From Rhodococcus tukisamuensis NBRC 100609 (GTDB lineage: Bacteria; Actinomycetota; Actinomycetes; Mycobacteriales; Mycobacteriaceae), in the NCBI RefSeq assembly GCF_001894985.1, contig NZ_BCXG01000007.1:226667-290666 (forward strand): a stretch of DNA of 64,000 nt. Reading direction: 5' to 3'. The notes under the pieces are model-generated. The model saw only the letters and a program-made list of their open reading frames with translations, had not been told where the DNA came from and did no database searches. Below, in pieces: positions 8,354 to 17,292 of the stretch. The stretch's first letter is position 1; every line of letters begins with the position of its first letter. The position numbers were made by a program, and so were the translations under genes.

Positions 8354-9201
8354 GCGCGCTCGCCCGCCGGATCCAGGACCTCCTCGCCCGCGAACTCCCG
8401 GTCCCGACCGCGCCCGCGCCCGGCGAGGTCAGCCTGCGCGCCGTCGGCGTCAGCGTGGACCGCGGCCGGCGCCGGGTGCTCGAGTCGGTCAGCCTCGACG
8501 TGCGCACCGGTGAGGTGCTCGCGCTGGTCGGCCCGAACGGCGCGGGCAAGTCCACCCTGCTGGCCGCGCTCGCCGGAGACCAGGCCGTCGTGGCCGGCAC
8601 CGTCGAACTCGACGGCAGGCCACTGTCCGAGTGGACCGGCACCGACATGGCCCAGCGCCGCGCGGTGCTCCCCCAGCAGCACACCGTCGGGTTCTCGTTC
8701 ACGGCACGCCAGGTGGTCCAGATGGGCCGGGCACCGTGGACGCGAACCGTCCGCCGCGACGAGGACGACGACGCCGTCCGCGAGGCGATGGCGACCTGCG
8801 ACGTCGACCGGTTCGCCGACCGCCCGTTCGCGGCCCTGTCGGGTGGCGAACGCTCCCGGGTGGCGCTGGCCCGGGTGCTGGCCCAGCGGACGGGGACGCT
8901 GCTGCTCGACGAGCCGACCGCGGCCCTGGATCTCGGCCATCAGGAGGCGGTGATGGGCCTGGCGCGCGAACGCGCTCGCGCGGGGGCGGCTGTGGTGGTG
9001 GTGCTGCACGACCTCGCGCTGGCGGCCGCGTACGCCGACACCGTGGCGGTGCTCGAGGCCGGTCGCCTGGCCGTGCACGGCAGTCCGGCCGAGGTGCTGA
9101 CCGAGACCTTGCTCACCCGGGTCTACGGCCACCCGGTCGAGGTGCTGGCGCACCCGGAGACCGGCGCCCAGCTGGTGCTGCCGCGCCGCGGCGGCGGGTA
9201 G
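8350..9201 (+). CDS. hmuV: Heme ABC transporter ATP-binding protein
   Basis: A 283-residue ATPase of the FepC/HmuV type. Walker A is GPNGAGKST at residues 61-69, followed by a Q-loop (LPQQ), the signature LSGGERSR, Walker B LLLDEPTAALD and the switch His (LHDLAL). It powers heme import through HmuU. It is the last gene of the heme set; the next gene is convergent. Confidence 0.94.
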   Translation: MSALARRIQDLLARELPVPTAPAPGEVSLRAVGVSVDRGRRRVLESVSLDVRTGEVLALVGPNGAGKSTLLAALAGDQAVVAGTVELDGRPLSEWTGTDMAQRRAVLPQQHTVGFSFTARQVVQMGRAPWTRTVRRDEDDDAVREAMATCDVDRFADRPFAALSGGERSRVALARVLAQRTGTLLLDEPTAALDLGHQEAVMGLARERARAGAAVVVVLHDLALAAAYADTVAVLEAGRLAVHGSPAEVLTETLLTRVYGHPVEVLAHPETGAQLVLPRRGGG

Positions 9202-9210
9202 CGAGACAGC

Positions 9211-9564
9211 TCAGAACACGTCGATCACGGCACTGAGACGGCTGAGGATCGCGCGCACCGTCAGCCCACCGCTGCCGGCCGGCTCCGTCCGCTCCGCGGT
9301 GGCCACGGCGTCGCGCACCACCGCAGCCACGCTGCGTTCGTCGGTGAGATCGACGTCGGTGACGGCGAATTCGGCCGTGGCCACGACGTCGGAGCTGTCG
9401 GGCACGTCGGTCTCGAGGTCGCGGCGGTACACCTCGACGCGCAGGGTGCTGCGGCGGACCCGGAAGGCGAAGACCTCGCCGTCCGGGTTGCGGCCGAACC
9501 CGTGCGCGTAAGCGCCGACCGTCAGGTCCTCGAGGACGAACTGTGCGGCCTCGTCTGCGTCCAT
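9211..9564 (-). CDS. Conserved hypothetical protein (Rv2137c-like position)
   Basis: A 117-residue protein starting MDADEAAQ, with GGAGGA seven bases upstream. No signal peptide or membrane segment is visible. The central part is beta-rich and contains EVFAFRVRRSTLRVEVYRRD. It sits on the minus strand just before lppL, the same place as Rv2137c in M. tuberculosis, and is probably its equivalent; I cannot name a domain. Confidence 0.65.
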   Translation of the reverse strand: MDADEAAQFVLEDLTVGAYAHGFGRNPDGEVFAFRVRRSTLRVEVYRRDLETDVPDSSDVVATAEFAVTDVDLTDERSVAAVVRDAVATAERTEPAGSGGLTVRAILSRLSAVIDVF

Positions 9565-9768
9565 CGCGTGTCCTCCACCGAGTCGACCGGCGCCTCGTGT
9601 TGGCAACAACGGTAGCCGTATTTGTTCCGCACGTCCGAGTCGGATTCTCGCCCCCGAACCGAATCAGGGATGCTATGGGGTGGAGATGGTGTCCGGCCGG
9701 TCGCCGGTCGCGGGGACAAGCCCGCGCCGGCCGCTGCCGAACGCCGAGTGGCGACAAAGGAGACATAC

Positions 9769-10773
9769 ATGCGGGGACCGGCGGCACGCACCACGACCGT
9801 TCTGGCGGGAGCGCTGTTACTGCTGGTGACCGGCTGTTCCTCGGACAGCGGCGGGGAAGACATGAAGACGATCGACTCGGCCACGGCGGCCGTCTCGCCT
9901 GCCGCCGCCTCGCCCGCCGGCACCCTTGTGCCGCTCGGACAGCCCGTCGGCGCCACCGCTTTCGACGCCGCGACGGGCACCGTGGCGCTGCTCACAGACG
10001 ACGCGACACACCTGCTGCTCTACCCCGCCGGTGACGTCGCGGCGCCGCCGCGGGACATCACCCTCCCGGGCGGCACCGCATCGCTGTCGGACCCCCGCGA
10101 CGGCGTGCTGGCGGTGCCCGCCGGCCGTTCCGTGGTGAAGGTGAACGTCGGCAGCGGCGAGACGACCACGGTCGACGTCGACGGCGAGGTCCGCTCGGCC
10201 ACCCTGCTCGGCGACGGCGGCATGGTCGTCGGGACCGCGGACGGTGCCGTGCTCGAACTCGACGCGAACGGCGCTCAGACCGGCAAGGTCTCGGGCTTCG
10301 CCTCGGTGGACGCCCTGGGCGTCACCGGCGACCAGGTCACCGCGCTCGACCGTCGCCAGACGTCCGTGACGAACGTGATCATGGACGAGGGCCAGGGCAT
10401 GGCGCTCCGGGCGGGCGAGGGCGCGACGAACCTCGCCACCGATCACTTCGGCCGGGTGCTGGTCACCGACACGACCGGCGGCGAACTGATCGCCTTCACC
10501 ACCGACCCGCTGATGATGCGTCAGCGCTTCCCCGTGCCGAACTCGCCGTTCGGCGTGACGGTCGACCAGAACACCAACCTGGTCTGGGTGACGCTGACCG
10601 GCACCAACGAGGTGGTCGGCTTCGACCTCTCCAGCGGGATCCCGGTGGAGAAGCACCGCTACCCCACCGTCCGCCAGCCCAACTCCGTTGCGGTGGACTC
10701 GAAGACGGGCACCCTGTTCGTCGCCTCCGCGACCGGCGACGGGCTGCAGCGCATCGAGACCGCCGGCCAGTGA
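9769..10773 (+). CDS. lppL: Beta-propeller lipoprotein, LppL-like
   Basis: A 334-residue exported lipoprotein. The signal peptide ends in the lipobox LVTGCSS near residue 23, followed by an Ala/Ser/Pro linker and then repeats such as [14 protein letters not shown] and [12 protein letters not shown]. These look like blades of a YncE/NHL-type beta-propeller. AAAGGAG lies six bases before the ATG. It sits directly before pyrD as lppL (Rv2138) does in M. tuberculosis, and its stop overlaps an upstream alternative pyrD GTG. Ligand and role are unknown. Confidence 0.85.
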   Translation: MRGPAARTTTVLAGALLLLVTGCSSDSGGEDMKTIDSATAAVSPAAASPAGTLVPLGQPVGATAFDAATGTVALLTDDATHLLLYPAGDVAAPPRDITLPGGTASLSDPRDGVLAVPAGRSVVKVNVGSGETTTVDVDGEVRSATLLGDGGMVVGTADGAVLELDANGAQTGKVSGFASVDALGVTGDQVTALDRRQTSVTNVIMDEGQGMALRAGEGATNLATDHFGRVLVTDTTGGELIAFTTDPLMMRQRFPVPNSPFGVTVDQNTNLVWVTLTGTNEVVGFDLSSGIPVEKHRYPTVRQPNSVAVDSKTGTLFVASATGDGLQRIETAGQ

Positions 10774-10829
10774 CCGCGGGCCGCACCGACGCCGACCGCG
10801 TCCCCACGCCAGGAATCCAGGGAGAACCG

Positions 10830-11900
10830 TTGTACCGCTTGCTGCTTCGAATCATGTTCCTCGTCCCGCCGGAACGCGTGCACCACCTGGCATTCCGGGC
10901 GATGCGTCTGGTCACGTTCTTCGGGCCGCTGCGCGCGCTGGTGGCGCGGGTGCTCACCGTGCGGGACCCTGCCCTGCGCACCCAGGTGTTCGGCGTCGAC
11001 TTCCCGGCGCCGCTCGGCCTGGCGGCCGGCTTCGACAAGGACGCCACCGGCGTGAACGTGTGGGGCCCGCTGGGCTTCGGTTTCGCCGAGGTGGGCACCG
11101 TGACCGCGCAGGCTCAGCCCGGCAACCCCGCGCCGCGACTGTTCCGGCTGCCCGCCGACCGCGCGCTGGTCAACCGGATGGGCTTCAACAACCACGGTGC
11201 CGGCCACGCGGCCAACCACCTGCGGCAGCGTCGGGTCGGCGTGCCGATCGGCGCGAACATCGGCAAGACCAAGATCGTGCCCGCCGAGGACGCGGCCGCC
11301 GACTACGCGGCCAGCGCGCGACTGCTCGGGCCGCTGGCGGACTTCCTGGTGGTCAACGTGAGCTCGCCGAACACCCCCGGCCTGCGCGACCTGCAGGCCG
11401 TGGAGTCGCTGCGCCCGCTGCTGCAGGCCGTGCTCGACTGCGTCGAGGTGCCGGTGCTGGTGAAGATCGCACCCGACCTGTCCGACGAGGACGTGGACGC
11501 GGTCGCGGACCTGGCACTCGAACTGGGCCTGGCCGGCATCGTCGCCACCAACACCACCATCAGCCGGGCCGGGCTGGCGACGCCTGACGCCGAGGTCGCC
11601 GCGATCGGCGCAGGCGGACTGTCCGGCGCCCCGGTGGCCGACCGGTCGCTCGAGGTGCTGCGGCGGCTCTACGCGCGGGTCGGCGGCCGGCTCGCGCTCG
11701 TCTCCGTCGGCGGGATCGAGACTGCGGACCAGGCCTGGGAGCGGATCCTGGCCGGCGCCTCGCTGGTGCAGGGCTACACGGGCTTCATCTACGGCGGGCC
11801 GTTCTGGATGCGCCGGATCCACAAGGGACTGGCGCGGCGCCTGCGCGACGGCGGCTACACGTCGCTGTCGGAGGCGGTCGGCGCCGAACACCGGAGCTGA
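10830..11900 (+). CDS. pyrD: Dihydroorotate dehydrogenase (quinone)
   Basis: A 356-residue class 2 dihydroorotate dehydrogenase that oxidises dihydroorotate in pyrimidine synthesis and passes electrons to quinone. The N-terminal amphipathic helix ([14 protein letters not shown]) attaches it to the membrane. Motifs include [11 protein letters not shown] (FMN site), [18 protein letters not shown] with the catalytic Ser, and SVGGIET near the C-terminus. The TTG start at 10830 aligns with the M. tuberculosis start and has AGGGAG upstream; the in-frame GTG at 10770 would add 20 atypical residues. Confidence 0.95.
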   Translation: MYRLLLRIMFLVPPERVHHLAFRAMRLVTFFGPLRALVARVLTVRDPALRTQVFGVDFPAPLGLAAGFDKDATGVNVWGPLGFGFAEVGTVTAQAQPGNPAPRLFRLPADRALVNRMGFNNHGAGHAANHLRQRRVGVPIGANIGKTKIVPAEDAAADYAASARLLGPLADFLVVNVSSPNTPGLRDLQAVESLRPLLQAVLDCVEVPVLVKIAPDLSDEDVDAVADLALELGLAGIVATNTTISRAGLATPDAEVAAIGAGGLSGAPVADRSLEVLRRLYARVGGRLALVSVGGIETADQAWERILAGASLVQGYTGFIYGGPFWMRRIHKGLARRLRDGGYTSLSEAVGAEHRS

Positions 11901-11910
11901 CCCTGTGGAT

Positions 11911-11939
11911 CCTCCCGGCCCCGATCGGGGACCGGGAGG
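11911..11939. terminator. Bidirectional terminator between pyrD and the PEBP gene
   Basis: CCTCCCGG (11911-11918) pairs with CCGGGAGG (11932-11939), and the interior CCCCGATCGGGG is self-complementary. The long G+C hairpin lies between two convergent genes. Confidence 0.7.
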
Positions 11940-11955
11940 ACTCACCGGCGCGGGA

Positions 11956-12489
11956 CTAGTGCCCGAAGGTGGCGGTCAGGGTCGCGCGCGCGATCGCGTG
12001 ACTGAACAGGTTGAACCCGAGGAAGGCCGGGGTGGAGTCGGTGGTCAGTCCGTCGACGGTCTCCACGCTCAGGGCGTGCACGGCGAAGATGTAGCGGTGC
12101 GGGCCGTGCCCGACCGGCGGCGCCGATCCCAGGTAACGGTGCCCGCCGCCGTCGTTCTTGAGGGTGACGGCGCCCGCGGGCAGTCCCGCGCCCGTGCCGT
12201 CGCCGGCGTCGGCCGCCAGCGAGGTCACCGAAGCCGGGATGTTCGCGACGGCCCAGTGCCAGAAGCCGGACGCGGTCGGCGCGTCGGGGTCGAACATCGT
12301 CACCACGAAGCTCTTCGTCTCGGGCGGGAATCCGGACCACGACAGCTGCGGGGAGACGTCCTCGCCACCGGGGACGCCGAAGATGCCGCTGCGCTGCGCT
12401 GCGGGCACCTCACCACCCTCGGTGAACTGCTCGGAGGTCAGCTCGAAGGACGGCAGGTCCGGGAGCGGTCCGTACGGGTCGTGCGACAT
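11956..12489 (-). CDS. YbhB/YbcL family PEBP-like protein
   Basis: A 177-residue phosphatidylethanolamine-binding-like protein, equivalent to Rv2140c. The characteristic [14 protein letters not shown] carries the anion-pocket Asp-Pro and His, and [12 protein letters not shown] is the second conserved block. No signal peptide is visible, so it is probably cytosolic. It is convergent with pyrD, with a shared terminator. Function in actinobacteria is uncertain; lipid or small-ligand binding is known of the fold. Confidence 0.9.
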   Translation of the reverse strand: MSHDPYGPLPDLPSFELTSEQFTEGGEVPAAQRSGIFGVPGGEDVSPQLSWSGFPPETKSFVVTMFDPDAPTASGFWHWAVANIPASVTSLAADAGDGTGAGLPAGAVTLKNDGGGHRYLGSAPPVGHGPHRYIFAVHALSVETVDGLTTDSTPAFLGFNLFSHAIARATLTATFGH

Positions 12490-12543
12490 GGGGGTCCTTT
12501 CGTCGAAGGGGCGGCTCGGCCGATCAGCCGGCGTGAGACCGCT

Positions 12544-13917
12544 TCAGCTGTTCAACAAGAAGTGCTCGAGCACCCGGGTACCGAACTCTAGTGCGTCCAC
12601 CGGAACCCGCTCGTCCACGCCGTGGAAGAGCGCGGTGAAGTCCAGGTCCGGCGGGAGCTGCAGCGGAGCGAAGCCGAAGCACCGAATCCCCAACTTGGCG
12701 AGCGCTTTTGCGTCGGTGCCGGCCGAGAGCATGTACGGCACGGTGCGTCCGTTCGGGTCGTGCGCGAGGATCGCGTCGTTCATCGCGTCCACCAGGTGCC
12801 CGTCGAAGGTGGTCTCGTAGGAGTCGAGCTTGGTGATCCACTCGCGGGTGACGTCCGGGCCGATCAGCTCGTCCACCTCCCGCTCGAAGGCCGCCTGCCT
12901 GCCCGGCAGCACGCGGCAGTCCACCACCGCCGACGCGGTCTGCGGGATCACGTTCGCCTTGTAGCCGGCCGCCAGCATCGTCGGGTTCGCCGTGTCGCGC
13001 AGCGTCGCGCCGATGATCCGGGAGACGGTGCCGAGCTTTTCCAGGGTGCCGTCGATGTCCGGCGAGCTGGGGTCGAAATCGAGACCGGTCTCCGCACTCA
13101 GCGCACCCAGGAACTCCGCCACCGAGTCCGGCACCACCAGCGGGAAGGTGTGCCGACCGAGCCGCGCGACCGCCTCGGACAAGATCGTGACCGCGTTGTC
13201 CTCGTGCAGGAAGGAACCGTGTCCGGCGCGGGCCTTCGCGGTCAGCCGCATCCAGCCGAGCCCCTTCTCCGCGGTCTCGACCAGGTACAGCCTCGCGTCG
13301 CTGCCGTCGGGCCGCGGCACGCTCAGGGAGAAGCCGCCCACCTCACCCACCGCCTCGGTGACGCCCTCGAACAGGTCGGGGCGGTGCTCGACCAGCCACT
13401 GCGAGCCCCAGGTGCCGCCCGCCTCCTCGTCCGCGAGGAAGGCGAACACCAGGTCCCGGGGCGGCACCGTGCCCTCCGCCTTGAACTGGCGGGCCAGCGC
13501 CAACGTCATCCCGACCATGTCCTTCATGTCGACGGCGCCGCGCCCCCACACGTAGCCGTCCGCCACCGCGCCGGAGAACGGGTGCACGCTCCAGTCCGAG
13601 GGCTCCGCCGGCACCACGTCGAGGTGGCCGTGGATCATCAGCGCGCCGCGTTCCGGGTCGGCGCCGCGCAACCGGGCGAAGACGTTGCCACGGCCGGGCG
13701 CACCGGACTCGACGTACTCCGTCTCGTAACCCACCTCTTCGAGCCGCGCCGCCACCCACTCGGCGCACTCCCGCTCGCCCTTGGTGGTCTCGGGCTCCCC
13801 GGTGTTGGAGGTGTCGAACCGGATCAGCGCGCTGACGAGGTCGACGACCTCCGCCTCGGCGCGGCCGCGGGCCCGTTCGGACTGCTGGGAATTCTGGGAC
13901 TGCTGGGATTTCGCCAT
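12544..13917 (-). CDS. M20 family metallopeptidase
   Basis: A 457-residue zinc-dependent peptidase/deacylase, equivalent to Rv2141c. Metal and catalytic residues are visible in MIHGHLDVVP, WGRGAVDMKD and ADEEAGGTWGS, plus the late SAGTDAKALAKLG. A Gln/Ser-rich N-terminus precedes the domain. GGAGG lies eight bases before ATG 13917; the GTG at 13926 lies almost on that site. It probably removes acyl or peptide groups from small substrates, but the substrate is not predictable. It is the last gene of the Rv2133c-Rv2141c block. Confidence 0.92.
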   Translation of the reverse strand: MAKSQQSQNSQQSERARGRAEAEVVDLVSALIRFDTSNTGEPETTKGERECAEWVAARLEEVGYETEYVESGAPGRGNVFARLRGADPERGALMIHGHLDVVPAEPSDWSVHPFSGAVADGYVWGRGAVDMKDMVGMTLALARQFKAEGTVPPRDLVFAFLADEEAGGTWGSQWLVEHRPDLFEGVTEAVGEVGGFSLSVPRPDGSDARLYLVETAEKGLGWMRLTAKARAGHGSFLHEDNAVTILSEAVARLGRHTFPLVVPDSVAEFLGALSAETGLDFDPSSPDIDGTLEKLGTVSRIIGATLRDTANPTMLAAGYKANVIPQTASAVVDCRVLPGRQAAFEREVDELIGPDVTREWITKLDSYETTFDGHLVDAMNDAILAHDPNGRTVPYMLSAGTDAKALAKLGIRCFGFAPLQLPPDLDFTALFHGVDERVPVDALEFGTRVLEHFLLNS

Positions 13918-14104
13918 GTCGGACACCTCCCTTTCCTACCACCGCCCACCTGCCGCCATCGGTTTCCGTCGTCGAACCGACAATCCGCCTCCAAAACAGC
14001 CTTCTGACCTGCACAAACGAGACGATTTGGGGCTTTGGCCCACTCTGGGTTAATCTTTTCCAGCACGCAGCGAGAGCAGCGAGCAAGCAACACAGTGTGT
14101 GCAA

Positions 14105-14190
14105 GCGCGAGTGGCGGAATGGCAGACGCGCTAGCTTGAGGTGCTAGTGTCCTACTAATGGACGTGGGGGTTCAAGTCCCCCCTCGCGCA
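14105..14190 (+). tRNA. tRNA-Leu (anticodon GAG)
   Basis: Acceptor GCGCGAG (14105-14111) pairs with CTCGCGC (14183-14189), with discriminator A at 14190. The anticodon stem CTAGC/GCTAG encloses loop TTGAGGT with anticodon GAG (14138-14140). A long variable arm and a GGGGGTTCAAGTCCCCC T-arm fit a class II leucine tRNA. The 3' CCA is not encoded. Confidence 0.95.
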
Positions 14191-14208
14191 CTCTGAGTTG
14201 AGACAGAC

Positions 14209-14244
14209 GAGAAAGGCCCCGGATTTCGATCCGGGGCCTTTCTC
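14209..14244. terminator. Strong bidirectional terminator
   Basis: A perfect 16-base-pair stem (14209-14224 with 14229-14244) capped by a TTCG tetraloop, with AAAGG/CCTTT near the base. It ends the tRNA-Leu transcript and the convergent subtilase gene. Confidence 0.9.
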
Positions 14245-14268
14245 GTTGTGCCGCAAGGACATTGGCGT

Positions 14269-15483
14269 TCACCTCGACATCATCACCGGCTCGCTGGGCG
14301 AGCGCGCCTGGGTCCGCGCGTGCTCCGCGGCGACCAGTTCACGCATCGCGAGTTCCTTCGCGCAGGCCAGCAGGGAGCCGACCGCGCTCACGCGCGGGAA
14401 CGTCAGGCCGGTGTGGCCCACGTTGTCGTGCTCGTCGTCCCCGTCGTAGATCACCTCGCTGCCGCGCGCCAGCCATCGGGTCAGGTCGGCGACCGACGGC
14501 AACGACCCCGTCGTACGAAGGTAGAAGGACTGCAACAGCAGCACCACGCCGGTCGCGCACGCCGTCGCGTGGCTGACCCCGTACTGGATCGACTCACCGG
14601 TGTCGTTGAGGATCCCGGTGGAGGTCACCGGCGACCCCGGCGCGAACAGCGACGTCGCGCACGCGCCACCCACCTTGTGGTGCAGGCGCTGGGTGAACGG
14701 CGTCAACCGGTCCGGAGCCGTGCTGAACGCCTTGGCGCCGTCCCGGTACCGGAACGGTCCCTCGTCGGCGTCGTAGACGGCTCCCACGCTGATCGTCTGC
14801 CGGAAGATCGCCGGGTAGCTCATCCCCTGCAGGCCGCCGTGTGCGTAGTACTCGCTGCCCGCGTTCACGCAGCAGGCGACGTCGGCGTCCGCCAGTTCCT
14901 GCAGCAGCGCACCGATCGAATCACCCGGCATGTCGGTGTCGGTGGTCCGGTTGTCCGACGCGCACATCGACATGCAGACCCCGGAGATCCCGAGGGCGGC
15001 GCGGTGGTCGAGTACCCACTCCAGCCCGTCCCGGACGTCCGCGAACCGTCCGGTGCCGTCGTCGCACAGGACCTTGACCGGCACGATCCGCGCGTTGGGC
15101 GCGATCCCGGTGTGGATCCGGCCCGCGCAGACGATGCCCGCGACGTTGGTGCCGTGGCCGTTGCGGTCGGTGACGTCGGCCCGGTCGTGTCCGCCGTCGG
15201 CGGTGAAGTTGCGGCCCGGCACCACCCGGCCGGCGAAGTCCACGTGCGTCGACCGCAGGCCGGTGTCCAGCACGGCGACCGTGACGCCCGCGCCGCCGAC
15301 GTTGAAGTCGCGTCGCGCGTCCGGCGCGCGCACCAGCGGATCCACCTCGGTCAGTTCCGGCAGGAACGGTCCGTCCTTCTGCAGGGGCGCAGTCACCGGC
15401 ACCACGGATTCGGCGTGCAGGGTCGGGTGCATCGCCCCGCTGCCGTCGCCGATCGCCCTCTCGTTCAGTGCTCTCTCGTTCAT
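14269..15483 (-). CDS. S8 family serine peptidase (subtilase), no signal peptide
   Basis: A 404-residue subtilisin-like protease. The triad is Asp73 (AVLDTGL), His110 (NGHGTNVAG) and Ser304 (YGVSHATACATG), with oxyanion Asn207 (CVNAGS). The Ser motif is unusual: HATACATG follows the Ser where MAAPHVAG is common. No signal peptide is visible from ATG 15483, whose N-terminus has a short NERA repeat, so it may act inside the cell or need another route out. Many Cys residues (near 172, 176, 204, 205) are odd for an exported subtilase. Targets are unknown. Confidence 0.85.
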   Translation of the reverse strand: MNERALNERAIGDGSGAMHPTLHAESVVPVTAPLQKDGPFLPELTEVDPLVRAPDARRDFNVGGAGVTVAVLDTGLRSTHVDFAGRVVPGRNFTADGGHDRADVTDRNGHGTNVAGIVCAGRIHTGIAPNARIVPVKVLCDDGTGRFADVRDGLEWVLDHRAALGISGVCMSMCASDNRTTDTDMPGDSIGALLQELADADVACCVNAGSEYYAHGGLQGMSYPAIFRQTISVGAVYDADEGPFRYRDGAKAFSTAPDRLTPFTQRLHHKVGGACATSLFAPGSPVTSTGILNDTGESIQYGVSHATACATGVVLLLQSFYLRTTGSLPSVADLTRWLARGSEVIYDGDDEHDNVGHTGLTFPRVSAVGSLLACAKELAMRELVAAEHARTQARSPSEPVMMSR

Positions 15484-15661
15484 GATCTCGGCCTCTCTCG
15501 CCCGCCGGGCGCGGCGGCCCGGCCATCCCCCGACACCAAAAATCCTCCTCGCGCCCGGCGCCGTTGTCACCAGTTGACGGCGGCCGAATCGGCTGGTGGC
15601 CGCCGACTCGGTAGGATTCGCTGCGACCAGTACGACGCGATCAGAACTGAGTTTGCAACCG

Positions 15662-17104
15662 ATGGCACAACCAATGACAGGTATCGATCCCACCGACCTG
15701 GAGACCTGCATCCGGGTGCTGAACGCGGCCGGTGAGCTCGACTCGGACCACCCCGATTCGGTGGCCCTGCAGCGGGCCAGCGGCAAGATGTTCAAGGAGC
15801 TCAAGCGGCGTCGCCGGATCGAGGCCCGGGACGCGGTCTCCGAGGCCGACCGCGCGGTCGTCGCCGCCACCGCGACCGGCTCGCCCGAGCGCATCGACGA
15901 CGAGACCGCGGGCGTACTGATCACCTCCAACGCCCCGGGCGCCACGGCGGGCACCCTGATCCGCCCGCGCCCCTGCTACATCTGCAAGCAGCGCTACACC
16001 GTGGTCGACGCCTTCTACCACCAGCTCTGCCCGGACTGCGCGGCCAGCAGCCACGCCAAGCGCGACGCCAGCACCGACCTCACCGGCCGCCGCGCCCTGC
16101 TGACCGGCGGCCGCGCCAAGATCGGCATGTACATCGCGCTGCGCCTGCTCCGCGACGGCGCCCACCTGACCATCACCACCCGCTTCCCCAACGACGCGAT
16201 CCGCCGGTTCAAGGCGATGGAGGACAGCGCCGACTGGATCCACCGGCTCCGCGTCGTCGGCATCGACCTCCGCGATCCCGCCCAGGTGGTCTCGCTGGCC
16301 GACTCGGTCGCCGCCCAGGGTCCGCTGGACATCCTGATCAACAACGCCGCCCAGACGGTGCGCCGCTCCCCCGGCTCCTACTCCGCGCTGGTCGAGGCCG
16401 AGTCCGGTCCGCTGCCCGCGGGCGAACTGCCGGACGTGCTCACCTTCGGCAAGACGAGCGACGCCCACCCGGCCTCGCTGGCCAGTTCGCTGCCCGAGGC
16501 CGCGCAGTCGATCGTGCACCAGGTCAGCGAGCTGGCCTTGGTCGCGGGTTCGGCCTCCCCCGAACGCATTTCGCAGGGCATCGCCATCGACGCGGGCGGG
16601 CTGGTCCCGGACCTCGCACACACCAACAGCTGGGTGCAGACCGTCGCCGAGGTGGACCCGATCGAGCTGCTCGAGGTGCAGCTGTGCAACTCGGTGGCAC
16701 CGTTCATCCTGGTCTCCCGGCTCCGCCCGGCGATGGCCGCGGCAGCGGCCCGCCGCAAGTACGTGGTGAACGTGTCCGCGATGGAGGGCCAGTTCTCCCG
16801 CGCCTACAAGGGCGCCGGACACCCGCACACCAACATGGCCAAGGCCGCGCTGAACATGCTCACCCGCACCAGCGCCAAGGAGATGCTGGACGAGGACGGC
16901 ATCCTGATGACCGCCGTGGACACCGGCTGGATCACCGACGAACGGCCGCACTACACCAAGCTGCGACTGGCCGACGAGGGCTTCCACGCCCCGCTCGACC
17001 TCGTCGACGGCGCGGCCCGCGTGTACGACCCCATCGTGCAGGGCGAACTCGGCGTCGACCTCTACGGCTGCTTCCTCAAGGACTACCGGCCATCGCCCTG
17101 GTGA
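15662..17104 (+). CDS. SDR family oxidoreductase with N-terminal zinc ribbon
   Basis: A 480-residue protein. Residues 1-60 are helical. Cys105, 108, 123 and 126 (CYIC...CPDC) form a probable zinc ribbon, followed by a Rossmann domain with TGGRAKIG at 148-155 and NNAAQT. The usual catalytic YxxxK is TxxxK here (Thr390, Lys394 in HTNMAKAALNM), so Tyr-based catalysis is not evident. ATG 15662 is preferred over the in-frame GTG at 15596 because residues before it look random; ATG 15674 is also possible. Divergent from the subtilase. Substrate unknown; similar long SDRs exist in other actinobacteria and plants. Confidence 0.85.
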   Translation: MAQPMTGIDPTDLETCIRVLNAAGELDSDHPDSVALQRASGKMFKELKRRRRIEARDAVSEADRAVVAATATGSPERIDDETAGVLITSNAPGATAGTLIRPRPCYICKQRYTVVDAFYHQLCPDCAASSHAKRDASTDLTGRRALLTGGRAKIGMYIALRLLRDGAHLTITTRFPNDAIRRFKAMEDSADWIHRLRVVGIDLRDPAQVVSLADSVAAQGPLDILINNAAQTVRRSPGSYSALVEAESGPLPAGELPDVLTFGKTSDAHPASLASSLPEAAQSIVHQVSELALVAGSASPERISQGIAIDAGGLVPDLAHTNSWVQTVAEVDPIELLEVQLCNSVAPFILVSRLRPAMAAAAARRKYVVNVSAMEGQFSRAYKGAGHPHTNMAKAALNMLTRTSAKEMLDEDGILMTAVDTGWITDERPHYTKLRLADEGFHAPLDLVDGAARVYDPIVQGELGVDLYGCFLKDYRPSPW

Positions 17105-17144
17105 CCTGAGCCACCTGGTGCCTCGTGCTCGAAGTCCGTTGATG

Positions 17145-17253
17145 GGTGCCGGGGATCCACGTGGATGCATCGGAAGGCGGAGACGTCACGGGTAGCGGTG
17201 TTCTACCTGGGACGTCGACAACGCAGCGAGGCGCCGCGTGGGCCCCGGCAACC
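17145..17253 (+). ncRNA. Putative structured RNA element, copy A (unrecognised family)
   Basis: P1: TGCCGGGG (17147-17154) with CCCCGGCA (17243-17250), extended by GG/CC past a bulged A. P2: CCACG (17157-17161) with CGTGG (17237-17241), extendable with a U-G pair. P3: GACGTC (17182-17187) with GACGTC (17211-17216), and GGTAG (17191-17195) with CTACC (17203-17207), loop CGGTGTT. Unpaired blocks AAGGCGGAG (17174-17182) and CGACAACGCAGCGAGGC (17216-17232) recur in copy B at 19.3 kb, while the helix sequences differ. G-U pairs favour the plus strand. It ends before the -10 box of the next gene, so it may be a separate small RNA rather than that gene's leader. Confidence 0.55.
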
Positions 17254-17292
17254 GCGAGAAGACTTCGGGCACGGGGCACTAGGCTCGGCGGC

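Noticed and set aside
17145..17253. Element A as a known riboswitch for the downstream gene
   Set aside because: No sequence core of cobalamin, SAM, glycine, c-di-GMP, c-di-AMP, M-box or ykkC classes is visible, and the probable -10 of the gene lies after the element.
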